A stretch of 64,000 nt of DNA from positions 160,420 through 224,419 of the forward strand of contig NZ_QUBS01000082.1 in assembly GCF_003390925.1 (NCBI RefSeq). Reading direction: 5' to 3'. The notes under the pieces are model-generated. The model made no database searches. It worked only from the letters and a program-made list of their open reading frames with translations, and was not told where the DNA came from. The stretch is from Trinickia diaoshuihuensis. GTDB taxonomy: Bacteria; Pseudomonadota; Gammaproteobacteria; Burkholderiales; Burkholderiaceae. The position numbers were made by a program, and so were the translations under genes. Below, in pieces: positions 9,030-16,915 of this stretch (the stretch's first letter is position 1; the number at the start of each line of letters is the position of its first letter).

Positions 9030-9476
9030 TTAGCGCAGTACCTGCTCCGCATGTAGCTTCGCTGGTAACCAGAGAATTTTGACCGGACAAAACCTGCCAG
9101 AATCATGCCTGGAACGAAGCCCTTCGATACCAATACGCGATCGACTAACGTGGATGCGCAAAGAGCAGTGGTCAACTGAATCGGCGGAAAGAATGTAGAG
9201 GCCGCCTCCTATCTTGCGCGCCTCACCTGTCCCGCCGTACAGCCGTCCCCCGTTTCCAATGAGGACAATTTCAATCGTCGCTCCGTCACTCGTGAAATTC
9301 CCAATCTTTGCAATGTCACGGACGTCTTCCACATGTGGCACCGACAGCTGATGCGGAAGCTCGTAAACCATGGGTGGGGAAAACCACTTCGGCTCACTGA
9401 CACCGATATCGGCATAGCTCGAATTTTGTCGCACAACCGCTATTGCACAGCCTATGAAAATAATCAGCGCCCGCAT
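9030..9476 (-). CDS. Hypothetical exported protein
   Basis: 148 residues starting MRALIIFIGCAIAVVRQ, a short signal-like hydrophobic segment ending near SSYADIG. The remainder contains a mixed beta-like region (TIEIVLIGNGGRLYGG, GGGLYILSADSVDHCSLRIHV). An upstream start at 9527 would place charged residues before the signal and is less likely. No family is recognised. It is on the same strand as the Cys-rich exported gene, 240 bp upstream of it, also in island DNA. The coding call rests on the signal-like start and an open frame only. Confidence 0.45.
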   Translation of the reverse strand: MRALIIFIGCAIAVVRQNSSYADIGVSEPKWFSPPMVYELPHQLSVPHVEDVRDIAKIGNFTSDGATIEIVLIGNGGRLYGGTGEARKIGGGLYILSADSVDHCSLRIHVSRSRIGIEGLRSRHDSGRFCPVKILWLPAKLHAEQVLR

Positions 9477-10241
9477 GAGTCGAACTCCGAAGCCACTTAG
9501 GAACCAAGCTCGGTTGCGCTCCCGCATCCGTTGATCAACGGCGCCCCCATTTTTAAGAATGCATACAACTTAACATGTTCGGTGGTGGCATTGCGTCTCT
9601 GTCCATCCGTCTGAAAATTCGGGGCCAACTTCGCATGAATCGTTCTAGGCAATTCTTGCGTCAACATTACGTTACCCGATCTTGCACTACTTTTCAGTGA
9701 ACATCTGATGGCAAATGTTGCGTACAAAATGTTGGCGTCTCGCGACGACCGCCGCAGACGACGGCGAAAACCCACATCGAAGTCGTGCTCATCGTTTTTG
9801 ACTTAATCGACACCACTGTGACAGAGCCAGAAGCAAGGCCGGGGAGCCGCAAGACACGCCCGAATTCTGATGGCGAGTTTCGACAATGGCTTTCCGCCGC
9901 TGCATGTAAACTTGGTGCAGCGGTCGCGAAGCTAGCGCGGGACAATTAGATCAATGCAAATATGCTGTCCATCTCGCTAAGCCGGTATCGCGCGCAGTTT
10001 AAGGTCGAGCCAACGTTCCCTGATGCGCTGCAGATTCCAAAGACTGGCGGCGATAGTGCTCCCTGTGATCGCAGACGGCATGTACATCTGAAACTGCGCC
10101 ACTACCCCGACAGGGCCATCCAGCCGTTCCGATAGCGTCCCGAATGAACGGCGAATCCCTTGCAACTTACCGGAAGCAAGTCCGGTTCTTCGCCGGGCTG
10201 ACTGGTATCGTCACCCGACCACCCCGCGCCGGAGTACATCC
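9477..10241. other. 765-bp island stretch with no supported gene
   Basis: Only short frames of 60-90 codons on the minus strand (for example 9977-10165 and 9694-9945), without signal peptides, domains or convincing start sites. It may hold decayed gene remnants. The promoter of the DUF488 gene is presumably near the right end. Confidence 0.45.
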
Positions 10242-10724
10242 ATGACTGTTTTCACCATTGGCTATGAAGGGCTGGACATCGGCACTTTTCTGGCACTGCT
10301 CGCGGAGCATGGCATAGAGACCGTAGTGGACGTCCGGGAACTGCCGCTGTCGCGCAAACCTGATTTCTCAAAGAAAGCGCTGGCGAGCACGCTAAACGTG
10401 TCGGGCCTCGAATATGTTCACATAGTCGACCTCGGTTGCCCGAAGCCCGTGCGCGACCGTTACCGCGAAGATGGCGACTGGAAGCGATACACCGAAAGCT
10501 TCCTTAAGTACCTTAAGACACAAAAGACGGCTATTGCGAACCTGTCCGATCTGGTGAATTCGTCGAACTGCGCGCTGCTCTGCTACGAAGCTGATTTCAA
10601 CCTTTGCCACCGCTCGATGGTCGCCAGCGCAGTGCGAGAGCATTGCGGTGCGGATGTCGAGCACATCTCAGCGTCCAAAGCTAGAAAAGCGAGCCCTGCC
10701 GCTCGTCAGACGGCTTGCGCTTAG
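10242..10724 (+). CDS. DUF488 family protein
   Basis: 160 residues with the DUF488 hallmarks: start TVFTIGYEGLDIGTFLALL, then ETVVDVRELPLSRKPDFSK, and the C-terminal LLCYEADFNLCHRS with the conserved Cys-His-Arg. GGAG precedes the ATG by 11 bases. DUF488 proteins are small and of unknown biochemistry, frequently found among accessory or defence genes; a nucleic-acid-related role is often suspected. The Ala-rich C-terminus (SASKARKASPAAR) looks like a disordered tail. It is the last gene before the right island boundary. Confidence 0.85.
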   Translation: MTVFTIGYEGLDIGTFLALLAEHGIETVVDVRELPLSRKPDFSKKALASTLNVSGLEYVHIVDLGCPKPVRDRYREDGDWKRYTESFLKYLKTQKTAIANLSDLVNSSNCALLCYEADFNLCHRSMVASAVREHCGADVEHISASKARKASPAARQTACA

Positions 10725-10836
10725 GCGGGTAGATCAAGCTGATGATCAGCCACTGGTCTTGGAACCTATGGCACCTCTCGCGTTGCAGGACAGGGTTTTG
10801 CGGAACATTCGAGAACTGCCCCCCACGCGATCGTTC

Positions 10837-10882
10837 CTTTTAATCCGTTGCTCATTGGTTTAATCCAATACGTCCTAGCAAG
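10837..10882 (+). repeat. Degenerate tRNA-Lys 3' half (candidate distal attachment site)
   Basis: Aligns base for base with 5914-5960, apart from one missing base in the T loop and six substitutions. It begins CTTTTAATCCGTTG and ends CCTAGCAAG. It cannot fold as a functional tRNA because no 5' half is present. The match extends through the CCA-equivalent, as expected for an integrase crossover product that has since drifted. Confidence 0.6.
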
Positions 10883-10897
10883 GAAGTATCACCCGCG

Positions 10898-11275
10898 CTA
10901 TTGTCCTGCGCCGCTCTGTGCCGTCGCCTCAATTTCCGCGGTATCCCACTTCCCACGACGCATGGCTTCGGCGAGCATCCCCAACGTTAAAGGGACGAGC
11001 GCCGTCCGGCGAAAGCGCTTCGCAAACAGCCCCATGAACGACGACAGTAGCTGCTGGCCTTCCGGTCCGAAGTAGCGCCTATACGGAAAGCCGTCCGCCT
11101 GCACGTTAAACGTCTCCGCCCATTTATCGATGAATTCGACGGCGTCGAGCCCCGTAAGGCCGAGGTCTTCCTCGAGGCGCGACGTAGGCTGCAACTTCAG
11201 TCGGCCGCCAAATAGAGGTTGCCCGAGTTCTTCCCGTGCGAACGCCTCCAGGCGCTCCCAAGTTGTATCGTTCAT
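10898..11275 (-). CDS. DUF1493 (acyl-carrier-like) family protein
   Basis: 125 residues. The central segment SRLEEDLGLTGLDAVEFIDKWAETFNV resembles the phosphopantetheine region of an acyl carrier protein, but has Leu-Asp where an ACP has Asp-Ser, so it cannot carry the prosthetic group. That is characteristic of DUF1493. The C-terminal part (PLTLGMLAEAMRRGKWD) is also typical of the family. Function is unknown; regulatory or scaffold roles are possible. It stands alone immediately outside the island boundary and divergent from the ene-reductase. Confidence 0.7.
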   Translation of the reverse strand: MNDTTWERLEAFAREELGQPLFGGRLKLQPTSRLEEDLGLTGLDAVEFIDKWAETFNVQADGFPYRRYFGPEGQQLLSSFMGLFAKRFRRTALVPLTLGMLAEAMRRGKWDTAEIEATAQSGAGQ

Positions 11276-11552
11276 AGGGATATCCGATCATCCGGTTTCG
11301 CAAGGCGGTTGTAGGTCACTACCGTATTGCGCATGATCATGAACGAATCCCGCGCGAAGCCGGTACTGTACACGATGGAGTCACGTGGCCGCCGACAGAC
11401 AGGCGCTAGTCGGATACCTCACGACACAGCCCTTTCGCCCCCTCCCCAACGGTTGCGCCCAACGCAAAACTGAATAGCGCCGTGATCGGATTCTCCTTCG
11501 TTCGAATTGCCGTTACTTTTGGACCACTAAAACCGAACCGACGGAGAACGAA

Positions 11553-12668
11553 ATGTCCGACACGCTGTTCAAACCGCTGCAACTAGGCCGCCACACGCTA
11601 CGGCACCGCATTGCGATGGCACCGCTCACTCGCTCGCGCGCGGGCCAACCCGGCAACATCCCCACTTCGATCAACGTCGAGTACTACCGCCAGCGCGCGA
11701 GCGCCGCGTTGATCGTCACCGAAGCCACGCAAGTCTCGCAACAAGGCCAAGGCTATGCATGGACCCCGGGCATCCACACGCCCGAACAAGTAGAAGGCTG
11801 GCGTTCCGTTAGCGAGGCGGTCCATACCGAAGGAGGCACGATCTTCCTACAACTGTGGCACGTCGGTCGCGTGTCTCATCCGGTGTTCCAACCGGGCGGC
11901 GGCTTGCCCGTCGCCCCGAGCGCGATGCCCGTCCCAGGCAAAACGTTCGTCGTCGACGAGGCCGGCAAGGGCGTATGGGCCGATGTCCCCGTCCCGCAGG
12001 CCCTGACGCGCGAAGGGATTGCCGAGATCGTCGGCGATTTCCGCGCCGCCGCGCGCAATGCCATGACCGCGGGCATGGACGGCGTGGAGATCCACGCGGG
12101 CAACGGCTATCTGCTCGACCAATTCATCAACAGCAGCAGCAATCGCCGCAGCGACGAATACGGCGGGAGCATCGAAAACCGCGCGCGCCTGCTGCTCGAA
12201 ATCGTCGATGCGGTCAGTGCCGAAGTCGGCGCGCACAACGTGGGCGTGCGGCTCACGCCGATGGGTCGTTTCATGGGCATGGGCGACGACACGCCCGAAC
12301 AGACCTTCGGTTATATCGCGGAGCGCCTAAACGAACGCGCCCTGGCCTACCTGCACCTCGTCGAGCCGGCCATCGTCGGCACGGTCAAGGACGAGCAGTA
12401 CGATCCGCGCTGGGACACCATCATCAAGCTCATGCGCGAGCGGTTCGAAGGCGTATTGATGCTCGCCGGCGGCTATACGCCCGACTCGGCGAAGCAGGCC
12501 CTCGAAGGCGGCCGCGCCGACATCATCGCGTTCGGCCGAGCCTTTATCGCCAATCCGGATCTCCCAAGGCGATTGCGCGAAGAGCGTCCGCTCAACGAGC
12601 CCGACGCCAGCACGTTCTTCGGCGGCGGCGAAACGGGATACATCGATTACCCTCCGATTGCCGCGTAA
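11553..12668 (+). CDS. nemA: Old yellow enzyme-type ene-reductase (NemA family)
   Basis: A 371-residue FMN-dependent alkene/N-ethylmaleimide reductase using NAD(P)H. Family landmarks are APLTRSRAGQPGNIPTSINVEYY near the N-terminus, the TEATQVS segment, LWHVGRVSH, and the substrate-binding pair His/Asn in VEIHAGNGYLLDQF. Next comes SSSNRRSDEYGGSIENRARLL, then the FMN phosphate site region LAGGYTP and IAFGRAFIANPDLPRRL. GGAG lies 8 bases before the ATG. It acts in the cytosol on electrophilic unsaturated compounds. The convergent LysR gene begins 39 bp past its stop. Confidence 0.93.
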   Translation: MSDTLFKPLQLGRHTLRHRIAMAPLTRSRAGQPGNIPTSINVEYYRQRASAALIVTEATQVSQQGQGYAWTPGIHTPEQVEGWRSVSEAVHTEGGTIFLQLWHVGRVSHPVFQPGGGLPVAPSAMPVPGKTFVVDEAGKGVWADVPVPQALTREGIAEIVGDFRAAARNAMTAGMDGVEIHAGNGYLLDQFINSSSNRRSDEYGGSIENRARLLLEIVDAVSAEVGAHNVGVRLTPMGRFMGMGDDTPEQTFGYIAERLNERALAYLHLVEPAIVGTVKDEQYDPRWDTIIKLMRERFEGVLMLAGGYTPDSAKQALEGGRADIIAFGRAFIANPDLPRRLREERPLNEPDASTFFGGGETGYIDYPPIAA

Positions 12669-12707
12669 TCTCGATGGCAAAGATCCGGCGCAATCGCGGC
12701 GATGCGC

Positions 12708-13637
12708 CTACTGCATTGCATCGCCCCGATTGCATCCGATCCGCGCTTCCAAGAACTGCAGCAAGGCGCGAACTTTCGTCGACTGGCGACGATTCGGAAG
12801 GTACGCGGCATACACAACGGCTTGCCCACCTAACGGCGTCACGCTGCGGTCGCCAAAGCACCGTATCAGGCGGCCCGCCGCGAGATGCTCGTTCACGAGC
12901 CAGTCCGGCAAAAGCGCGATGCCGTGACCGGCGAGCACGCCTTCGAGCAACATGTCCAAGTTGTTCGAGATCAACCGTCCCCGCACGTTGACCTTCTCTA
13001 CGTCGTCGCCGCGCGAGAAGGTCCAGACCTGGCGGGCTCGATAACTCCCGCCATAGGTGATCCGCAGACATTCGCGCTCCTCCAGATCCGCGGGCATGAG
13101 CGGCATGCCGGCTCGCTCAACGTACTCCGGGCTGGCAACGACGAAACGGGGGTTCTCCGCGAGCGGCTTCGCAACGAGATTCGGATTTTCCGAGGGCAGC
13201 CCGATCCGCACGGCGACGTCGATCCGCTCCAGCGCGAGATCGAGAAAGCGGTCCGCCACGACGACGTCGAGCGCTACACGCGGATACTCGTTGAGGAAAG
13301 CAACGAAATGCGGCGCGAGCACGATTCGGTTGTAACTCGATGGGACCGTCACGCGCAACGACCCCGCCGGATCGGCGCCGCTATCGAGGATACTTTCGTC
13401 GGCATCGGCGAGCTCGTCGAGCACCTTCGAAATCCGTTCGACGTACGCAGCACCGGCATCGGTCAAGCTCACGCGGCGCGGCGTGCGGGTGAGCAATGCC
13501 GTACCGACGGCTTCCTCCAGCGCGTCCATGAGCCGCGTTACCGATGAAGTCGCCACGCCCAGACGCTGCGCGGCTTTCGCAAAGCCACCGGCATCGGCGA
13601 CTTCGAGCAGCGTATTCAGGGCAAGCAGTTTATCCAT
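12708..13637 (-). CDS. LysR-family transcriptional regulator
   Basis: 309 residues with an N-terminal winged helix (LNTLLEVADAGGFAKAAQRLGVATSSVTRLMDALEE, about residues 6-42) and a substrate-binding effector domain (from about 90, GSLRVTVPSSYNRIVLAPHFVAFL). It is divergent from the MFS/cytochrome/hydroxylase operon across a 283-bp region that holds a candidate LysR box, and is convergent with nemA. It probably controls one or both neighbours; the inducer is unknown. Confidence 0.9.
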   Translation of the reverse strand: MDKLLALNTLLEVADAGGFAKAAQRLGVATSSVTRLMDALEEAVGTALLTRTPRRVSLTDAGAAYVERISKVLDELADADESILDSGADPAGSLRVTVPSSYNRIVLAPHFVAFLNEYPRVALDVVVADRFLDLALERIDVAVRIGLPSENPNLVAKPLAENPRFVVASPEYVERAGMPLMPADLEERECLRITYGGSYRARQVWTFSRGDDVEKVNVRGRLISNNLDMLLEGVLAGHGIALLPDWLVNEHLAAGRLIRCFGDRSVTPLGGQAVVYAAYLPNRRQSTKVRALLQFLEARIGCNRGDAMQ

Positions 13638-13810
13638 AGCGCTAACTGTCCTCTTTAAGTCTTGGAATGGCGCGTCTCATCCGGCGGCTTGCGCGTCCGA
13701 ATTCGGCCAAGCGTCATCCGCGCTCCGAAAATTTCAGCGGCAGTTCAGGACTTTTTAGCGAGCCCCGTGCAATCTTGCTGCGACTCGATGCTCATTGCGC
13801 CGTCGCACCG

Positions 13811-13825
13811 TTGCGCAAAACGCAA
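13811..13825. promoter_or_regulatory. Candidate LysR-type operator
   Basis: Inverted repeat TTGCG-N5-CGCAA, which contains a T-N11-A core (13812/13824). It sits in the divergent region between the LysR gene and the MFS gene, 96 bases before the MFS start. Position and shape fit; binding is not shown. Confidence 0.4.
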
Positions 13826-13920
13826 CGCCGGTTTGCACGCCGCTCCCATTGTCGTACGGCAGAGCACCAGCCTAAGCTGAGCACCATCGATGCGATCTTA
13901 TCGGAACAAGGAGTCCCCTC

Positions 13921-15135
13921 ATGTCTTCCCCCTCGGAGTCGCTGCACGGCGGGGCGCCGGCCGCGCAACTCACTCAAGGTCTCATCGCGCTCTTCGCATT
14001 CAGTTGCGGCGCGATCGTGGCGAACCTTTACTACGCTCAGCCGATCACCGAACTCATTGGGCCCTCGCTGCATATGTCCGGCGGCATGACGAGCCTCATC
14101 GTCTCGCTCACGCAGATCGGCTATGCGCTCGGTTTGTTCTTCATCGTTCCGCTCGGCGACCTGCTCGAAAACCGCAAGCTCATGATCACGACGGCGCTTG
14201 TGTCGATCGCGAGTCTCGCCGCCGCCACGTTCGTGCAATCGGCCGGATGGTTTCTCATCATTTCGCTGCTGATCGGCTTTAGTTCGGTTGCCGTGCAAAT
14301 TCTCATTCCGCTCGCCGCCCATCTCGCACCGCATCACTCGCGCGGGCGCATCGTCGGCACGATCATGGGCGGCTTGCTGCTCGGCATCTTGCTCTCGCGT
14401 CCGATCTCGAGTGTCGTGGCCGATCATTTCGGGTGGCGCTTCGTGTTCGGCGCCGCGGCAGTCTTGATGGCTCTGGTGACTTCGATCCTCGCGCTCACGA
14501 TTCCCAAGCGGCAGCCCGATCACAGCGCGACCTACTTCGAGCTCATCGGATCACTGGTGCATCTGGTGCGGACGATGCCTGTGCTGCGTCAACGAGCGCT
14601 ATACCAAGGCTTGATGTTTGCCTCGTTCAGCCTCTTTTGGACAGCGGTGCCGGTCGAATTGACGCGGCACTACGGATTCTCACAATCGGAGATTGGGCTC
14701 TTTGCGCTCGTCGGTGCAATCGGCGCCACCTCCGCGCCGGTGGCAGGCCGTCTCGCCGATGCGGGCCATTCGATTCGCGCGACGTTCATCGCCCTGATCG
14801 CGGGCGCCCTCGCCTTCGCACCCGCGCTCATGCACTCATCGTCTGGTTGGATCGGCCTCGTCGTGACGGGCATCGTGCTCGATTTCGCCGTCCAAATGAG
14901 CATGGTGCTCGGCCAACGAGAGATCTATGCGCTGCATGCCGAAAGCCGCAATCGTCTGAACGCGCTCTATATGACGACGATCTTCGTCGGCGGCGCAATC
15001 GGCTCGGCAATCGCGAGCGTACTGTACCAATACGGCGGCTGGACGCTGATCTCCGGCGTCGCCGCCGCGTTCCCGCTGATCGCTTTCGCTCATTTTCTTT
15101 TTTCCGCAAAAAACACAGGGACGCCAACGCCATGA
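13921..15135 (+). CDS. MFS transporter (12-helix)
   Basis: A 404-residue inner-membrane major facilitator with regularly spaced hydrophobic helices. It has the loop 2-3 signature region (GLFFIVPLGDLLENRKLMI) and another at SRPISSVVADHFGWRFVFG. It resembles the sugar-efflux/drug-efflux YgaY/YnfM-like group; the substrate is unknown. AAGGAG lies 9 bases before the ATG. Its stop overlaps the cytochrome gene start as ATGA, so it is coupled to an oxidising enzyme and may import its substrate or export its product. Confidence 0.88.
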   Translation: MSSPSESLHGGAPAAQLTQGLIALFAFSCGAIVANLYYAQPITELIGPSLHMSGGMTSLIVSLTQIGYALGLFFIVPLGDLLENRKLMITTALVSIASLAAATFVQSAGWFLIISLLIGFSSVAVQILIPLAAHLAPHHSRGRIVGTIMGGLLLGILLSRPISSVVADHFGWRFVFGAAAVLMALVTSILALTIPKRQPDHSATYFELIGSLVHLVRTMPVLRQRALYQGLMFASFSLFWTAVPVELTRHYGFSQSEIGLFALVGAIGATSAPVAGRLADAGHSIRATFIALIAGALAFAPALMHSSSGWIGLVVTGIVLDFAVQMSMVLGQREIYALHAESRNRLNALYMTTIFVGGAIGSAIASVLYQYGGWTLISGVAAAFPLIAFAHFLFSAKNTGTPTP

Positions 15136-16406
15136 AACGTAGGGGACTTTGGATCGGTCTCGCCGGGCTGATCGTCGCGGGGCTCGCGGTTGCGTCTGCC
15201 ATCGTGTACGAGCCGTCGATCGCCCCGATCGCCACGCCTTCACCGGATAGTTTCGACGTAACGCTCAAGCAAGAAGGCGCCCGTATCGTCGCGCTCGGCG
15301 ATTGCGTCGTGTGCCATACGGCAAAGGACGGGAAGCCCTTCGCGGGTGGCCTGCCATTGCACACACCGTTCGGCACGATCTACGCGACGAACATCACGCC
15401 CGACTCGCAGACCGGGATCGGGACTTGGTCGGAAGCGGCGTTCAAGCGTGCGGTGCGCTACGGAATCGCGCGCGACGGACACCACCTGTATCCGGCGTTT
15501 CCTTACGTTCACTTCACGCGCATGTCCGACCACGAGATCTCGGCAGCGTATGCCTACTTGATGAGCCGCGAACCCGTGAACGTCGCAACACAGCGCAACC
15601 AGTTGATCTTTCCACTGAACTTCCGGCAGTTCGTGGCGTTTTGGAATGTGCTGTTCTTACGTCCCGGGCCGCGCAACGCGGATTCCACGCACGACGTCCA
15701 GTGGAACCAGGGCAAGTTGATCGTCGATGGGCTCGGGCATTGCGCATCGTGCCACTCGCCGCTAAACGCAATCGGCGGAGAAAAATCCGGCCAGGCGTTC
15801 GACGGCGGCATCGTCGACGGCTGGGAAGCACCCGCGCTCAATGCGCTCGGCAGCGCCGCCAAGCCCTGGACGAAGGCGCAGCTCGTGACTTATCTGCGAA
15901 CGGGAAGAGCCTCGGAGCACGGCGCCGCCGCGGGGCCGATGCTGCCCGTCACCAGAGATCTCGCAACCGTGCCCGAACAGGACGTCGAGGCCATCGCCAC
16001 CTATATCCTCTCGCTTCAGAAAGCCGCCCCGCCCTCGGTTGCGCAGGCATCGCAACGCGAGACCACGGCCGCGGAGCAGCGCGGGGCCGTCTTGTTCAAC
16101 GCATCGTGCGCGCAATGCCACGGCCCGGGATCGCCGATGCAAGTGATTGGCGAGCGGCCGACGCTCGCGTTCAGCACCGCCGTCAATGCATCGACGCCGC
16201 GCAACGCGGTGCAGATGATGCTGAACGGGATCAACTGGCACGGTGAGGACGCGACGAACTACATGCCCGCTTTTATCGACGTCTACGACGATCGTCAAAT
16301 CGCCGACCTCGCCGCGTACCTGCGCGGAGCCTATTCGAACAAGCCGGCCTGGCGCGACGTCGAGTCGATGGCCGCACAACTCAGAAAGGAGGACCGCGCG
16401 CAATGA
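15132..16406 (+). CDS. Membrane-anchored triheme cytochrome c
   Basis: 424 residues with an N-terminal anchor helix (about 5-24) and three CxxCH heme sites: C58-C61-H62 (CVVCH), C203-C206-H207 (CASCH) and C325-C328-H329 (CAQCH). This is the architecture of the cytochrome subunit of periplasmic alcohol and aldehyde dehydrogenases and of IorAB-type hydroxylases, feeding electrons to the respiratory chain. The start ATG is inside the MFS stop, and the stop overlaps the [2Fe-2S] subunit start (16403). It is presumably the electron acceptor of the two downstream subunits. Confidence 0.93.
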   Translation: MKRRGLWIGLAGLIVAGLAVASAIVYEPSIAPIATPSPDSFDVTLKQEGARIVALGDCVVCHTAKDGKPFAGGLPLHTPFGTIYATNITPDSQTGIGTWSEAAFKRAVRYGIARDGHHLYPAFPYVHFTRMSDHEISAAYAYLMSREPVNVATQRNQLIFPLNFRQFVAFWNVLFLRPGPRNADSTHDVQWNQGKLIVDGLGHCASCHSPLNAIGGEKSGQAFDGGIVDGWEAPALNALGSAAKPWTKAQLVTYLRTGRASEHGAAAGPMLPVTRDLATVPEQDVEAIATYILSLQKAAPPSVAQASQRETTAAEQRGAVLFNASCAQCHGPGSPMQVIGERPTLAFSTAVNASTPRNAVQMMLNGINWHGEDATNYMPAFIDVYDDRQIADLAAYLRGAYSNKPAWRDVESMAAQLRKEDRAQ

Positions 16407-16915
16407 TTTCCCTCAATGTGAATGGCGTACAACATCGGCTCGACATCGATCCATCGACACCGCTGCTCTACGTCTTGCGCAACGATCTGAAACTGCACGG
16501 CGCCAAGTTCGGCTGCGGGATGGGCCAATGCGGCGCGTGTACGGTCATCGTGGACGGGGAGGCCACCTTCTCTTGCGTGATACCCGTTAGCGCGATCGGT
16601 CCGCGCCCGGTACGAACGCTCGAAAGCCTCGGCACGGCCGAGCATCCGGGGCTGCTGCAGCATGCGTTCATCAAGCATCAAGCGGCGCAATGCGGCTATT
16701 GCATCGCCGGCATGATCATGCGTGCCCAGTCGCTGCTGGAGCGCAACCCGCACCCCACCGAGCAGGAAGTGCGCGCGCATATGGAACCGAACCTCTGCCG
16801 GTGCGGCACGCATACGCGTATTCTCGCCGCCATTCGAGAAGTCGCGGGTCTGCCCGAGCCCGAAGGCGCGTCCGCCACGGCACAACTTCACACGCAAGCG
16901 AAGGCCACACGATGA
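16403..16915 (+). CDS. [2Fe-2S] subunit of molybdopterin hydroxylase
   Basis: 170 residues with the two-cluster ferredoxin layout of the xanthine oxidase family. A plant-type cluster uses C38, C43, C46 and C58 (CGMGQCGAC). The alpha-helical cluster uses C97, C100, C132 and C134 (CGYC and LCRCG). It is about the size of the small subunit of isoquinoline 1-oxidoreductase and aldehyde oxidases. It transfers electrons from the Mo centre to the triheme cytochrome. It overlaps the genes on both sides by 4 bases. Confidence 0.94.
   Translation: MISLNVNGVQHRLDIDPSTPLLYVLRNDLKLHGAKFGCGMGQCGACTVIVDGEATFSCVIPVSAIGPRPVRTLESLGTAEHPGLLQHAFIKHQAAQCGYCIAGMIMRAQSLLERNPHPTEQEVRAHMEPNLCRCGTHTRILAAIREVAGLPEPEGASATAQLHTQAKATR

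Larger units (their letters stand above)
5914..10882. mobile_element. Decayed genomic island between tRNA-Lys and its partial duplicate
   Basis: About 5 kb bounded by the tRNA-Lys 3' half and a degenerate copy of it. Gene content is accessory: a helicase-nuclease, two small exported proteins in visibly AT-richer DNA (about 8240-9000) and a DUF488 protein, with several hundred bases of non-coding sequence between. No integrase, transposase or excisionase is recognisable, so the element looks ancient or deleted. The chromosome resumes after 10882 with core-like metabolic genes. Inference from the repeat pair and composition; confirmation needs comparison with an empty site. Confidence 0.55.

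Noticed and set aside
8806..9090. 94-codon minus-strand frame in the island
   Set aside because: No signal, motif or ribosome-binding site, and it overlaps the better-supported exported-protein gene.
9694..10165. Short minus-strand frames of 62-92 codons
   Set aside because: No features beyond being open; possibly remnants, but not supportable as genes.
10837..10882. A second tRNA-Lys gene
   Set aside because: Only the 3' half is present and it has lost a T-loop base; it is better explained as a drifted attachment repeat.
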